Under the pieces are notes generated by a model, which did not search any database, had not been told where the DNA came from, and saw only the letters and a program-made list of their open reading frames with translations. A stretch of 64,000 nucleotides of DNA from Rhizobium sp. Leaf306 (GTDB taxonomy: Bacteria > Pseudomonadota > Alphaproteobacteria > Rhizobiales > Rhizobiaceae). This document shows positions 15,780 through 25,002 of this stretch, in pieces. A program made the translations under genes and the position numbers. Every line of letters starts with the position of its first letter. The stretch's first letter is position 1. Location: NCBI RefSeq assembly GCF_001423425.1, contig NZ_LMNX01000006.1, forward strand, positions 93,973-157,972, given 5' to 3'.

Positions 15780-17072
15780 ATGTTCTACCAGCTCTATGAG
15801 TTGAACCATGCCGCCATGGCGCCGTTCCGGGCCGCCGCAGATGCCATGCGCTTCATGTCCGACAATCCGATGAACCCGTTCGCCCAGACAGCACTTGGTC
15901 GCTCCATGTCGGCCAGTCTCGAAGTGTTCGAGCGGATGACGCGACGCTATGGGAAGCCGAGCTTCAATCTTCCGGAAACGGTGATCGACGGTAAGCCGGT
16001 CATGGTCACCGAAGAGATCGTCTGGGCAAAGCCCTTTTGCAATCTCCTGCATTTTCGCCGCGATCTGCCCGCCGCGCGCCCGGCCGACCAGAAGATCCTG
16101 CTCGTCGCGCCGATGTCTGGTCACTATGCCACCTTGCTGCGTGGCACAGTCGAGGCGTTGCTTCCGCATGCGGATCTCTACATCACCGACTGGATCGATG
16201 CCCGCATGGTTCCGGTCACCGAGGGCAGCTTCGATCTCGACGATTACATCGACTACCTGATCGAGATGCTGCATCAGATCGGTCCCGGCACCCACGTGGT
16301 CGGCGTCTGCCAGCCGTCGGTGCCTGTGCTTGCCGCCGTTGCGGTGATGGAAACCCGCGGTGATCGGATGGCGCCCGCCTCGATGACGCTGATGGGCGGA
16401 CCGATCGATACCCGCAGCAATCCGACAGCCGTCAACAAACTTGCCGGAGATCACCCACTCGAATGGTTTCGCGACAATGTCATCATGAGCGTGCCGTTTC
16501 CGCAGCCGGGCTTCATGCGGCGTGTCTATCCGGGCTTCCTGCAGCTTTCCGGCTTCATGTCGATGAATCTTGACCGCCACGTCACCGCTCACAAGGAGTT
16601 CTACGAGCACCTCGTCAAGAACGATGGCGAGCCCGCCGAAAAACACCGCGAATTCTACGACGAATATCTCGCGGTGATGGATCTGACGGAAGAATTCTAT
16701 CTGCAGACCGTCGATGCCGTCTTTATCCGTCATTCCTTGCCGAAGGGCGAGATGATGCATCGCGCGATGCCTGTCGATACGAAGGCGATCCGCTCCGTCG
16801 CTCTTTTGACGGTAGAAGGCGAAAACGACGATATTTCCGGCGTCGGCCAGACAAAGGCGGCACACACGATCTGTCCGAATATCCCGGATGACAAGCGCCA
16901 GCATTACATGCAGCCCGATGTCGGGCATTACGGCGTCTTCAACGGCTCGCGTTTCCGCAGTGAAATCGCCCCCCGCATCATCGAATTCACCCGCAAGCAT
17001 GCCATTGCCGATACCAAGACTGCCAAGCCCGCATCCCGGAAGCGTAATACCAAGGGTGATTCGCCGACCTGA
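15780..17072 (+). CDS. phaZ: Intracellular polyhydroxyalkanoate (PHB) depolymerase
   Basis: A 430-aa intracellular depolymerase that breaks down stored polyhydroxybutyrate. The lipase-box-like GVCQPS has the catalytic Cys at residue 177, where extracellular enzymes have Ser; LYITDWIDARMVP and YMQPDVGHYGVFNG (catalytic His) are typical of the PhaZ1 family. There is no signal peptide, consistent with action on cytoplasmic granules. The C-terminal tail is basic (KPASRKRNTKG). It appears to be a single-gene unit, with a hairpin upstream and a 163-bp featureless gap downstream. Confidence 0.93.
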   Translation: MFYQLYELNHAAMAPFRAAADAMRFMSDNPMNPFAQTALGRSMSASLEVFERMTRRYGKPSFNLPETVIDGKPVMVTEEIVWAKPFCNLLHFRRDLPAARPADQKILLVAPMSGHYATLLRGTVEALLPHADLYITDWIDARMVPVTEGSFDLDDYIDYLIEMLHQIGPGTHVVGVCQPSVPVLAAVAVMETRGDRMAPASMTLMGGPIDTRSNPTAVNKLAGDHPLEWFRDNVIMSVPFPQPGFMRRVYPGFLQLSGFMSMNLDRHVTAHKEFYEHLVKNDGEPAEKHREFYDEYLAVMDLTEEFYLQTVDAVFIRHSLPKGEMMHRAMPVDTKAIRSVALLTVEGENDDISGVGQTKAAHTICPNIPDDKRQHYMQPDVGHYGVFNGSRFRSEIAPRIIEFTRKHAIADTKTAKPASRKRNTKGDSPT

Positions 17073-17235
17073 GAGTGGATCCGGTTCGATGCCAGTATCT
17101 GGATTTCTCCAAGGTATTTCAGCATGTTCTTGGATTTAGCGACCTGTCTTCTTGAAGGCGGGTCTGAGGCTCACCAAATCGGATATCATCGGGCTGGCAT
17201 CAGGCCACTCCGCATTGAACTGAAGGGTGTAACCC

Positions 17236-17676
17236 ATGAACCAGTCTGCATTGATTCGTCCGGAATGGACGCCGGCCACCATTGGTTTAATGGTGCTCGG
17301 TTTCGTGGTCTTCTGGCCTCTTGGCCTTGCCATGCTTGCCTATATCATCTTCGGGGATCGGCTCCGCGGCTTCAAGCGCGATGCGAACAATCGCGCCGAC
17401 GAATGGGCCGGCAGGACCAGCCGATGGTTTTCCAGAAGCCGCGCCGCTGGCTACAACACGCATTTCTCGACAGGCAACGTTGCCTTCGACGATTGGCGCA
17501 AGGCCGAACTCAACCGCATGGATGAAGAACGCCGCAAGCTCGACGAGATGCGCGATGAGTTCGACAACTATTCCCGCGAGCTTCGCCGTGCCAAGGATCA
17601 GGAAGAGTTCGATCGTTTCATGCGCGAGCGCCGTAACAGCAACGCTTCCGGTCAGAACCCGGTCGTCGACGTCTGA
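17236..17676 (+). CDS. DUF2852 family membrane protein
   Basis: A 146-aa protein of unknown function. One or two hydrophobic segments near the N-terminus (GLMVLGFVVFWPLGLAMLAYII) are followed by a Gly/Arg-rich stretch and a long charged coiled-coil-like C-terminal half (FDDWRKAELNRMDEERRKLD onward). This matches the DUF2852 family common in Rhizobiales. GAACTGAAGGG precedes the ATG. It is transcribed alone and followed by a strong terminator. Confidence 0.82.
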   Translation: MNQSALIRPEWTPATIGLMVLGFVVFWPLGLAMLAYIIFGDRLRGFKRDANNRADEWAGRTSRWFSRSRAAGYNTHFSTGNVAFDDWRKAELNRMDEERRKLDEMRDEFDNYSRELRRAKDQEEFDRFMRERRNSNASGQNPVVDV

Positions 17677-17707
17677 TCGGTCAAACGGATCTTCTGAAAA
17701 CGTAACG

Positions 17708-17736
17708 AGCCGGCGTCCTTGCGACGCCGGCTTTTT
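17708..17736 (+). terminator. Intrinsic terminator after the DUF2852 gene
   Basis: AGCCGGCGTC (17708-17717) and GACGCCGGCT (17723-17732) form a perfect 10-bp stem followed by TTTTC. Confidence 0.88.
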
Positions 17737-17774
17737 CATGAGAACGGTGCTCTCGAATCGGCTAGAAAGGCTAC

Positions 17775-18536
17775 ATGTTCGCGCTCCTCAAAAAGCCCCT
17801 TCGCGCCCGCTCGAAACCGCTCGAAACCGTGAAGCGCACGCTTGAAGTCGGAAACCGCGCTTTGCCGCTGACGATCAAGGAAAACAGTCGCGCCACTCGT
17901 ATCACGCTGCGCATCGAACCCGGCGGCCGCGCGCTTAATCTCACTGTGCCGGCAGGCCTTCGGAAAAGCGAGATCGAGGAATTTCTCGAGCGCCATCAGG
18001 GTTGGCTGCTCACGAAGCTCTCGAAATTCTCCACCGACAATCCCATCCGCTCAGGCGGCTTCGTGCCGATTCGCGGCGTTCAGCACCGCATCGACCATAC
18101 CGGAACGCTTCGCGGCCTGACAGAAATCGCCGTGGTCGATGGTGTGCCGGTGGTAAGGGTAAGCGGGCTGGAGGATCATCTCGGCCGGCGGGTCGCGACA
18201 TTTCTGAAAAAGGAAGCACGTCGAGATATGGAGTTGCTGGCTTTTCGCCATGCCGCATCGATCCGCAAGCCGGTCGCATCAGTCACGCTGAAAGACACGA
18301 GAAGCCGGTGGGGATCCTGTTCCTGGGATGGAAACCTGAGCTTTTCCTGGCGCATCGTCATGGCGCCGCCGCTGGTGATCGATTACCTCGCAGCCCACGA
18401 AGTGGCGCATCTGAAGGAAATGAACCACGGGCCAAAGTTCTGGGCTCTCTGCCACCAGCTTTGCCCGAGGATGGAAGAGGCGCGCAAATGGCTGAAGCAG
18501 AATGGCTCGCAGCTTCACGCGCTGGATTTCAGCTGA
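17775..18536 (+). CDS. YgjP-like zinc metallopeptidase (DUF45, SprT-related)
   Basis: A 253-aa protein with the zinc-site motif HEVAHLKEMNHGPKFW near the C-terminus, which gives HExxH plus a third His. DTRSRWGSCSWDGNLSFSW upstream of it is the second hallmark of the YgjP/DUF45 family. The N-terminal half has the expected beta-rich part (TRITLRIEPGGRALNLTVP). The substrate is unknown. It begins 39 bp after the upstream terminator and converges with the cell-wall hydrolase gene. Confidence 0.9.
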   Translation: MFALLKKPLRARSKPLETVKRTLEVGNRALPLTIKENSRATRITLRIEPGGRALNLTVPAGLRKSEIEEFLERHQGWLLTKLSKFSTDNPIRSGGFVPIRGVQHRIDHTGTLRGLTEIAVVDGVPVVRVSGLEDHLGRRVATFLKKEARRDMELLAFRHAASIRKPVASVTLKDTRSRWGSCSWDGNLSFSWRIVMAPPLVIDYLAAHEVAHLKEMNHGPKFWALCHQLCPRMEEARKWLKQNGSQLHALDFS

Positions 18537-18572
18537 AGCCCGGCTAAAACAAACGGAAACTGGACGAAGAGA

Positions 18573-19550
18573 TCAAGGTGTAGCTGTGCGAGCCGGGAAC
18601 TGACGCGGAGTCGGCGCGACCGTTACCATGTCGCCGGCTGTGTCGGTCTTGGCACCCGCCGGGCGCCGTTTCGGCAGAGGCCCGCTATTGGGCAAGGCTT
18701 CAGTCGAAAGAATGGCGGCACTTGCCGCATCCATGCCAGCGCCGGCCTGGTAGGCCTGCATCATGCTGGGCGAATGGGAAACAGGCTGCACTGTTGCGAC
18801 AGCGGCGGAAGATGTGTCGGCAACCGTTGTGACAGCGGCAACGCCCGGCAAGGGCTGCTGCGTTGCTGCGGACGCAACGGCAACGGGGCTTGTTGTCTGT
18901 TCACGAACAGGCTCGGCCCGTGCGATCATGCTCATCGCTCCCGGCGTTGGTACGATCGTCCCTTCAGCCATCATGACATAGGCCCCGGCAGGCTTCGGCT
19001 CTGGCGTCTGCAAGTTGCCGTCCTCGTCGCGCTTTTCGTAAAACACGTTGCCGCCGGCATCAGCCACGTAATGCATGTTCTTGTAGGGGAAACGCAGGCC
19101 CTTCGTGTGGAAGAACATCGCTTCCTTCACATCGGGGTGGCGCTTGCCCTTCAGCACGGCTTCCGCTGCTTCATTCAGCTGCGGCGCAGTGTTTTCGTCC
19201 ATCTTGCGGGTCATCACACCCGGCGCGAACTGCCTTTCCTGCCCCACGACACCACAGATCGTCTCAGGGTAAAGACCTGAGGTCAGGCGGTTCATGATGA
19301 CGCTGCCGACAGCCATGAAACCATCGGGGCTGCTGCGCCTTGATTCGAAATACATCGCGCGCTTGAGGCATTCGCGGTCGCTGGACGAATAGGTGTAGAC
19401 CTGCTTTGCCGAACCCACATTGACCTGGGCAGTTCGTGTCTTCGAAGACTTGGAATCGAGCGACGCAGTCGTCTGAGTGCAGGCTGAAAGAGCGCTCACC
19501 GCGGCAAGGCACATTGCAGCGCGCACAAAGTTCGCACCTCTTGCCGCCAT
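18573..19550 (-). CDS. SleB-type cell-wall hydrolase, predicted lipoprotein
   Basis: A 325-aa protein with an N-terminal signal and lipobox (AAVSALSAC, Cys about residue 24), then a Hydrolase_2 (SleB/CwlJ) domain: ECLKRAMYFESRRSSPDGF, VGSVIMNRLTSGLYPETICG, QFAPG and AMFFHTKGLRFPY. The family cleaves cortex or sacculus peptidoglycan; outside spore formers it is linked to cell-wall remodelling. The C-terminal 130 residues are Ala/Val/Thr/Pro-rich and of low complexity. I chose the ATG at 19550 because AGGGGG lies six bases upstream and a normal signal peptide results; the longer frame to 19583 lacks this. Confidence 0.85.
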   Translation of the reverse strand: MAARGANFVRAAMCLAAVSALSACTQTTASLDSKSSKTRTAQVNVGSAKQVYTYSSSDRECLKRAMYFESRRSSPDGFMAVGSVIMNRLTSGLYPETICGVVGQERQFAPGVMTRKMDENTAPQLNEAAEAVLKGKRHPDVKEAMFFHTKGLRFPYKNMHYVADAGGNVFYEKRDEDGNLQTPEPKPAGAYVMMAEGTIVPTPGAMSMIARAEPVREQTTSPVAVASAATQQPLPGVAAVTTVADTSSAAVATVQPVSHSPSMMQAYQAGAGMDAASAAILSTEALPNSGPLPKRRPAGAKTDTAGDMVTVAPTPRQFPARTATP

Positions 19551-19856
19551 GACTACCCCCTGCGAAAACATTTCAAGAAACAATTTGCTGTGGAATAAGT
19601 TACTGGCAAAACCCTAATAAATCAAACCTGAATCGAGAACGTCTATTTTTCCGGAAAAACCTGCTCTTTTGCCCGAGGTTCTGGTTGTGATGATGTCGGC
19701 GAGCATGTCCTTGCGCGTGCAGGATCGTGGTGGAGAACCGAATCACACCCCGGAAGATTGCCTGAGGTCTTGAGAAGAGGAGTCCGTGCCGAACTGTCAC
19801 GCCACCAAACCGCTGAAGGGCTCGACTCCGGGCGCGTTTCGTGCCAATCCGCGCAC
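19551..19856. other. Intergenic region between cell-wall hydrolase and trpF
   Basis: A 306-bp gap separating divergent genes, so it should contain promoters for both. The left third (19560-19650) is AT-rich. I saw no leader peptide with tandem Trp codons, no clear hairpin followed by a T run and no credible gene. An open frame from 19758 runs into trpF, but its first 33 residues do not resemble TrpF. Confidence 0.5.
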
Positions 19857-20507
19857 ATGAAACCGGATATCAAGATCTGCGGCCTCAAGACTGAAGAAGC
19901 GGTCGATCGTGCGGTGACGCGCGGCGCAACCCATATCGGCTTTATCTTCTTCCCCAAGAGCCCGCGTAACATCGCGCCCGAGATCGCCGGCGAACTGGCG
20001 GACCGGGTGCGTGGCAGAGCTAAGATCGTTGCGGTCACGGTGGATGCCGATGACGAGGAACTGGACGATATCGTCTCGCTGCTTCGCCCGGACATGCTTC
20101 AGCTCCACGGTCACGAGAGCCCGGAACGGATTTTGCACGTCAAGGCGCTCTACGGTCTGCCTGTCATGAAGGCGTTTTCTGTCAAGTCCGCGGATGATCT
20201 TGCAGGGGTCGATGCCTATATAGGTGTAGCTGACCGTTTTCTGTTCGACGCGAAGGCACCGGCGGGCTCCGATCTTCCGGGCGGCAACGGCATTTCCTTC
20301 GACTGGAAGGCCATGGCGTCGCTTGACCAGAGCGTGGATTACATGCTTTCCGGGGGCCTGAACAAGGATAATGTCGCGACTGCGCTCTCATCGACGCGGG
20401 CAAGCGGCATAGATGTATCGTCCGGTGTCGAAAGCGCGCCAGGCGCCAAGGATCTGGGCATGATCGATGCGTTCTTCGATGCGGCAGACGCCGCTACGAA
20501 ACGCTGA
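19857..20507 (+). CDS. trpF: Phosphoribosylanthranilate isomerase
   Basis: A 216-aa TIM-barrel enzyme for the third step of tryptophan synthesis. DIKICGLKTEEAVDRA carries the catalytic Cys; THIGFIFFPKSPRNI, LQLHGHESPERI, FLFDAKAPAG (catalytic Asp), LSGGLNKDNV and GIDVSSGVESAPGAKD complete the phosphate-binding site. The ATG at 19857 gives the usual N-terminus MKPDIKICGLK. It is followed by trpB within 11 bp, so trpF leads the trpFBA-accD-folC run, the normal alphaproteobacterial order with trpF not fused to trpC. Confidence 0.96.
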   Translation: MKPDIKICGLKTEEAVDRAVTRGATHIGFIFFPKSPRNIAPEIAGELADRVRGRAKIVAVTVDADDEELDDIVSLLRPDMLQLHGHESPERILHVKALYGLPVMKAFSVKSADDLAGVDAYIGVADRFLFDAKAPAGSDLPGGNGISFDWKAMASLDQSVDYMLSGGLNKDNVATALSSTRASGIDVSSGVESAPGAKDLGMIDAFFDAADAATKR

Positions 20508-20518
20508 AGGAGTTGAAA

Positions 20519-21739
20519 GTGAACGAGACCCCAAAACTGAATTCGTTCCGTTCCGGTCCCGACGAGGACGGCCTCTTCGGTATTTTCGGCGGCCGCTTTG
20601 TCGCGGAAACCCTGATGCCCCTGATCCTGGATCTGCAGGGCGAATGGGAAAAGGCCAAGACCGACCCCGCATTTCAAAAGCAGCTCACCGATCTCGGCAA
20701 ACACTATGTCGGCCGCCCCAGCCCGCTCTATTTCGCCGAGCGCATGACGGCAGAACTCGGTGGCGCCAAGATCTATTTCAAGCGCGACGAGCTCAATCAT
20801 ACCGGCTCCCACAAGATCAACAACTGCATTGGCCAGATCCTGCTTGCCAAGCGCATGGGCAAGACCCGCATCATCGCTGAAACCGGTGCCGGCCAGCATG
20901 GCGTGGCTTCGGCCACGGTCGCTGCCCGCTTCGGCCTGCCCTGCGTCGTCTACATGGGCGCCACAGATGTCGAGCGCCAGGCACCCAATGTCTTCCGCAT
21001 GAAGCTTTTGGGCGCCGAGGTGATCCCGGTCACGTCAGGCCACGGCACGCTCAAGGATGCCATGAACGAGGCATTGCGCGACTGGGTCACCAATGTCGAT
21101 GACACCTATTACATGATCGGCACCGCGGCCGGTCCGCATCCCTATCCGGAAATGGTCCGCGACTTCCAGTCGGTCATCGGTCGCGAAACCAAGGAACAGA
21201 TGCTGGAAGCCGAGGGACGTCTGCCCGACATGCTGGTAGCAGCCGTTGGCGGTGGATCGAATGCGATCGGCCTGTTCCATCCGTTCCTCGATGATGACAG
21301 CGTCAAGATCGTCGGCGTCGAAGCCGGCGGCAAGGGCCTCAACGGCGAGGAGCACTGCGCCTCGCTGACGGCAGGCTCGCCTGGCGTTCTGCATGGCAAC
21401 CGCACCTATCTGCTGCAGGATGGCGATGGCCAGATCAAGGAAGGTCATTCGATCTCGGCCGGTCTCGACTATCCCGGCATCGGCCCGGAGCATTCCTGGC
21501 TGAAAGACATGGGACGTGTCGAATACGTCCCGATAATGGATACAGAAGCGCTCGAAGCCTTCCAGTTCCTGACACGCACCGAGGGCATCATCCCCGCGCT
21601 CGAACCCTCGCACGCACTGGCCGAAGTCATGAAGCGCGCACCAAAGATGTCCAAGGACGAAATTATCGTCATGAACCTGTGCGGTCGCGGCGACAAGGAC
21701 ATCTTCACTGTCGGCAAAATCCTTGGAATGGGGCTCTGA
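20519..21739 (+). CDS. trpB: Tryptophan synthase beta chain
   Basis: A 406-aa PLP enzyme that joins indole to serine. KRDELNHTGSHKINNCIGQ contains the PLP lysine; GAGQHGVASATVAARFGL, the phosphate loop GGGSNAIG and the C-terminal LCGRGDKDIFTV motif are intact. I place the start at the GTG 20519, which lies six bases after GAAGGAG; the TTG at 20513 would touch the ribosome binding site. The resulting N-terminus is MNETPKLNSFRSGPDEDGL. trpA follows after 2 bp. Confidence 0.97.
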   Translation: MNETPKLNSFRSGPDEDGLFGIFGGRFVAETLMPLILDLQGEWEKAKTDPAFQKQLTDLGKHYVGRPSPLYFAERMTAELGGAKIYFKRDELNHTGSHKINNCIGQILLAKRMGKTRIIAETGAGQHGVASATVAARFGLPCVVYMGATDVERQAPNVFRMKLLGAEVIPVTSGHGTLKDAMNEALRDWVTNVDDTYYMIGTAAGPHPYPEMVRDFQSVIGRETKEQMLEAEGRLPDMLVAAVGGGSNAIGLFHPFLDDDSVKIVGVEAGGKGLNGEEHCASLTAGSPGVLHGNRTYLLQDGDGQIKEGHSISAGLDYPGIGPEHSWLKDMGRVEYVPIMDTEALEAFQFLTRTEGIIPALEPSHALAEVMKRAPKMSKDEIIVMNLCGRGDKDIFTVGKILGMGL

Positions 21740-21741
21740 AC

Positions 21742-22581
21742 ATGACCGCACGGATGGACAAGCGTTTTGCCGATCTGAAGGCCGAAGGCCGCCCGGCACT
21801 GATCACCTACTTCATGGGCGGCGATCCCGATTTTGCCACGTCGCTGGCCATCATGAAGGCCCTGCCGGATGCCGGCGCCGACGTGATCGAACTCGGCATG
21901 CCGTTTTCCGACCCGATGGCCGATGGTCCGGCAATCCAGATGGCGGGGCAGCGCGCGCTGAAAGGCGGCCAGACACTTGCCAAGACGCTGGATCTCGCCC
22001 GCGAATTCCGCAAGACCGATGCCGCGACGCCGATCGTCATGATGGGCTACTACAATCCGATCTATATCTACGGCGTCGACAGGTTTGTTGATGACGCGCT
22101 GGAAGCCGGAATCGACGGCCTGATCATCGTCGACCTGCCGCCTGAAATGGATGATGAGCTTTGCATCCCGGCGATCGCCAAGGGGCTGAACTTCATCCGT
22201 CTGACCACGCCGACCACGGACGAAAAGCGCCTTCCGACCGTTTTGCACAACACGTCCGGCTTCGTCTATTACGTCTCGATGAACGGCATTACCGGATCCG
22301 CTCTGCCGGATCTGTCGCTGATCTCGGGCGCTGTCTCCCGCATCAAGGGTCATACCGACCTGCCGGTCTGCGTCGGCTTCGGCGTCAAGACTGCCGACCA
22401 TGCACAAGCCATCGGCGCTGCGGCTGACGGTGTTGTCGTCGGCAGCGCGATCGTCGCGCAGGTCGCCGGCAGTCTCACCAAGGATGGCGCTGCGACACCA
22501 GATACGGTATCTGCCGTTTCCACCTTCGTCCGCGGCCTGGCCACCGGTGTGCGTTCCGCCCGCCTTGTTGCCGCCGAATAA
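21742..22581 (+). CDS. trpA: Tryptophan synthase alpha chain
   Basis: A 279-aa TIM-barrel subunit that releases indole from indole-glycerol phosphate and passes it to TrpB. The catalytic Glu is in DVIELGMPFSDPMADGP; MMGYYNPIYIYG, IIVDLPPEM (catalytic Asp), FVYYVSMNGITGS and GFGVKTADHA are all present. The ATG at 21742 is two bases after the trpB stop. accD begins 44 bp downstream, a common arrangement in Alphaproteobacteria. Confidence 0.97.
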   Translation: MTARMDKRFADLKAEGRPALITYFMGGDPDFATSLAIMKALPDAGADVIELGMPFSDPMADGPAIQMAGQRALKGGQTLAKTLDLAREFRKTDAATPIVMMGYYNPIYIYGVDRFVDDALEAGIDGLIIVDLPPEMDDELCIPAIAKGLNFIRLTTPTTDEKRLPTVLHNTSGFVYYVSMNGITGSALPDLSLISGAVSRIKGHTDLPVCVGFGVKTADHAQAIGAAADGVVVGSAIVAQVAGSLTKDGAATPDTVSAVSTFVRGLATGVRSARLVAAE

Positions 22582-22625
22582 CTGGCCCAGATAGGCCTGA
22601 CAAGTCCAAACTCGGAGTACGCCCA

Positions 22626-23522
22626 GTGAACTGGATCACCAATTACGTCCGGCCGCGCATCAACTCCATGCTCGGCCGTCCCGATCGGGACGTTCCGGAA
22701 AATCTCTGGATCAAATGCCCGGAAACCGGGGAAATGGTCTTCCACAAGGATCTCGAAGAGAACAAGTGGGTCATCCCCGCCTCCGGCTTCCACATGAAGA
22801 TGCCGGCCAAGGCGCGTCTGAGAGACATGTTCGACGACGGCGAGTTCGAATCGCTGGTGCAGCCGAAGGTCGCCCAGGATCCGCTCAAGTTTCGCGACTC
22901 CAAGAAATATGCTGACCGCTTGAAGGACAGCCGTATCAAGACCGATCAGGAGGACACTATCCTCGCCGGTCTCGGTTCCGTCCATGGCGTTAAACTCGTC
23001 GCCGTCGTGCACGAATTCAACTTCATCGGCGGTTCGCTCGGCATGGCGGCCGGCGAAGCGATCGTCAAGGCGGCCGAGCGTGCGCTGAAGGAAAAGTGCC
23101 CGCTGGTGATCTTCCCGGCTTCTGGCGGCGCCCGCATGCAGGAAGGCATCCTGTCGCTGATGCAGCTGCCCCGCACCACGGTTGCCGTCGACATGCTGAA
23201 GGAAGCAGGCCTTCCCTATATTTGTGTGCTGACCAACCCGACCACCGGCGGCGTGACCGCTTCCTATGCCATGCTGGGTGATGTCCATATCGCCGAACCG
23301 GGCGCCGAGATCGGCTTTGCCGGCAAGCGCGTGATCGAACAGACCCTGCGCGAAAAGCTGCCGGAAGGCTTCCAGACCGCAGAATACCTGCTTGAGCATG
23401 GCATGGTAGATATGGTCGTCAAGCGCCACGATATCCCGGCAACGCTGGCGCGGATCCTGAAGATGCTGATGAGACAGCCTGATCAGGAATTCCTTCCCGC
23501 CCCTGTCGCCGTCAGCGCCTGA
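22626..23522 (+). CDS. accD: Acetyl-CoA carboxylase carboxyltransferase subunit beta
   Basis: A 298-aa subunit of the enzyme that makes malonyl-CoA for fatty acid synthesis. The crotonase-like core is clear: FIGGSLGMAAGEAIVKAAE, FPASGGARMQEGILSLMQ and NPTTGGVTASYAMLGD. The N-terminal zinc ribbon is altered: E. coli AccD has two CxxC pairs, whereas here only Cys31 remains (KCPETG, then IPASGFHM), so zinc is probably not bound there. The start is a GTG at 22626. It sits between trpA and folC in one likely transcript. Confidence 0.96.
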   Translation: MNWITNYVRPRINSMLGRPDRDVPENLWIKCPETGEMVFHKDLEENKWVIPASGFHMKMPAKARLRDMFDDGEFESLVQPKVAQDPLKFRDSKKYADRLKDSRIKTDQEDTILAGLGSVHGVKLVAVVHEFNFIGGSLGMAAGEAIVKAAERALKEKCPLVIFPASGGARMQEGILSLMQLPRTTVAVDMLKEAGLPYICVLTNPTTGGVTASYAMLGDVHIAEPGAEIGFAGKRVIEQTLREKLPEGFQTAEYLLEHGMVDMVVKRHDIPATLARILKMLMRQPDQEFLPAPVAVSA

Positions 23523-23564
23523 ACACCGGTTCTGACCTAACGTGATCGGAGCCGGAGCTTCGGG

Positions 23565-24917
23565 ATGACGACGATGAACCAGCCCGTGGCAAGTGCGGCC
23601 GAGCAGGAAATCGAGCGGCTGATGACCCTTCACCCGAAGGGTTTCGATCTGTCGCTCGAGCGCATTACCCGCCTCCTTGAGATGCTCGGCAATCCACATC
23701 TGAAACTGCCGCCGGTCATTCATGTGGCCGGCACCAACGGCAAGGGGTCCTGCACCGCCTTTTGCCGCGCGCTTCTCGAAGCGGGTGGCTATGCCGTGCA
23801 CGTCCACACATCGCCGCATCTGGTGCGCTGGCACGAACGCTTTCGCATCGGCGTGAAGGGCGGCCGGGGCCAGCTTGTCGACGATGCCCTGCTGGCGGAT
23901 GCGCTGCGCCGCGTCGGCGATGCCAATGCCGGCCAGATGATCACCGTGTTCGAGATCCTGACAGCGGCAACCTTCCTGATCTTTTCCGAGCAGCCCGCCG
24001 ATGCCGTAGTGCTGGAAGTGGGCTTAGGCGGTCGCTTCGATGCGACCAACGTCATCACCGACCCCGCCGTCTCGGTGATCATGCCGATCGCGCTCGATCA
24101 CCAAGCTTATCTGGGCGACAAGGTCGAACTGATCGCAGCGGAAAAAGCCGGCATCATGAAGCGCCGTCGCCCGGTCGTGGTCGGCGCCCAGGAATTCGAC
24201 GCGGCCCGCGAGGTTCTGGTTGCGACTGCCGAACGGCTGGGCTGTCCGCTCTCCATCTATGGCCAGGATTTCTCAGCTCACGAGGAATTCGGCCGGCTAA
24301 TCTACCAGGACGAAGACGGCCTGCAGGACCTGCCGCTGCCGCGTCTTCCCGGTCGCCACCAGTTCGCCAACGCCGCTGCTGCCATCCGCGCCGTTAAGGC
24401 CGCCGGTTTCACGGTAACGGATGCGACGATGGAAAAGGCAATGGGCATGGTCGAATGGCCGGCCCGCCTGCAAAAGCTGGTCGAAGGCAAACTGCTCGAA
24501 TTCGCGCCCCCGGGTTCGGAAATCTGGCTTGACGGCGGGCACAACCCGGCCGGAGGCGAAGTGATTGCCGAAGCCATGGCCGCCTTCGAGGAACGCCAGC
24601 CCCGGCCGCTCTACCTCGTCACCGGCATGATCAATACAAAGGATCCCGTCGGCTATTTCCGGGCCTTTGCGGATCTCGGCGAACACGTCTTTACCGTCCG
24701 CATCCGCGATAGCGAGGCAGGCCTCGATCCGGTCGTGCTGGCCAATGCGGCGTTCGATGCTGGTCTGGTGGCCGAGCCCGCGGGTTCCACCATCGAAGCC
24801 TTGCAGGAAATCACCCGCCGCCAGCTGCCCGGCAGTCCCCCACCCCGTATCCTGATCGGCGGCTCGCTCTATTTCGCCGGCAATGTGCTGGCCGACAATG
24901 GCACGCCACCGGTCTGA
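23565..24917 (+). CDS. folC: Folylpolyglutamate synthase / dihydrofolate synthase
   Basis: A 450-aa ATP-dependent ligase of the Mur-ligase superfamily that adds glutamate to folates and, in most bacteria, to dihydropteroate. The P-loop is HVAGTNGKGSCTAF; HVHTSPHLVRWHERF, VLEVGLGGRFDATNV, ALDHQAYLG, the carbamylated Lys region AAEKAGIMK and LDGGHNPAGGE are all conserved. It is the last gene of the trp-acc-fol run and is followed by a strong terminator and a parS-like site. Confidence 0.95.
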   Translation: MTTMNQPVASAAEQEIERLMTLHPKGFDLSLERITRLLEMLGNPHLKLPPVIHVAGTNGKGSCTAFCRALLEAGGYAVHVHTSPHLVRWHERFRIGVKGGRGQLVDDALLADALRRVGDANAGQMITVFEILTAATFLIFSEQPADAVVLEVGLGGRFDATNVITDPAVSVIMPIALDHQAYLGDKVELIAAEKAGIMKRRRPVVVGAQEFDAAREVLVATAERLGCPLSIYGQDFSAHEEFGRLIYQDEDGLQDLPLPRLPGRHQFANAAAAIRAVKAAGFTVTDATMEKAMGMVEWPARLQKLVEGKLLEFAPPGSEIWLDGGHNPAGGEVIAEAMAAFEERQPRPLYLVTGMINTKDPVGYFRAFADLGEHVFTVRIRDSEAGLDPVVLANAAFDAGLVAEPAGSTIEALQEITRRQLPGSPPPRILIGGSLYFAGNVLADNGTPPV

Positions 24918-24948
24918 TAACGGACAGGATCTATCAACAGCAGATAAC

Positions 24949-24981
24949 AAAAAACCCGGCTGATCGCTCAGCCGGGTTTTT
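24949..24981. terminator. Bidirectional intrinsic terminator between folC and trxA
   Basis: ACCCGGCTGA (24954-24963) and TCAGCCGGGT (24968-24977) form a perfect 10-bp stem with a TCGC loop, with an A run on the left and TTTTT on the right. It serves both converging genes. Confidence 0.92.
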
Positions 24982-24997
24982 GGATTCACGTGAAACA
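24982..24997. promoter_or_regulatory. parS-like ParB-binding site
   Basis: GGATTCACGTGAAACA matches the parS consensus at 14 of 16 positions and is identical to the site at 14009-14024. It directly follows the terminator, in the gap between the converging folC and trxA genes. Confidence 0.75.
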
Positions 24998-25002
24998 GAC
25001 GC

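Noticed and set aside
16290..16300. Other CACGTG hexamers, for example at about 16294, 26226, 28374 and 41891
   Set aside because: Flanks do not match TTCACGTGAA; a bare hexamer is expected by chance in GC-rich DNA.
15693..17000. A 435-codon open frame on the minus strand
   Set aside because: Antisense to phaZ, which has all catalytic motifs; His/Arg/Asp-rich composition of a shadow frame.
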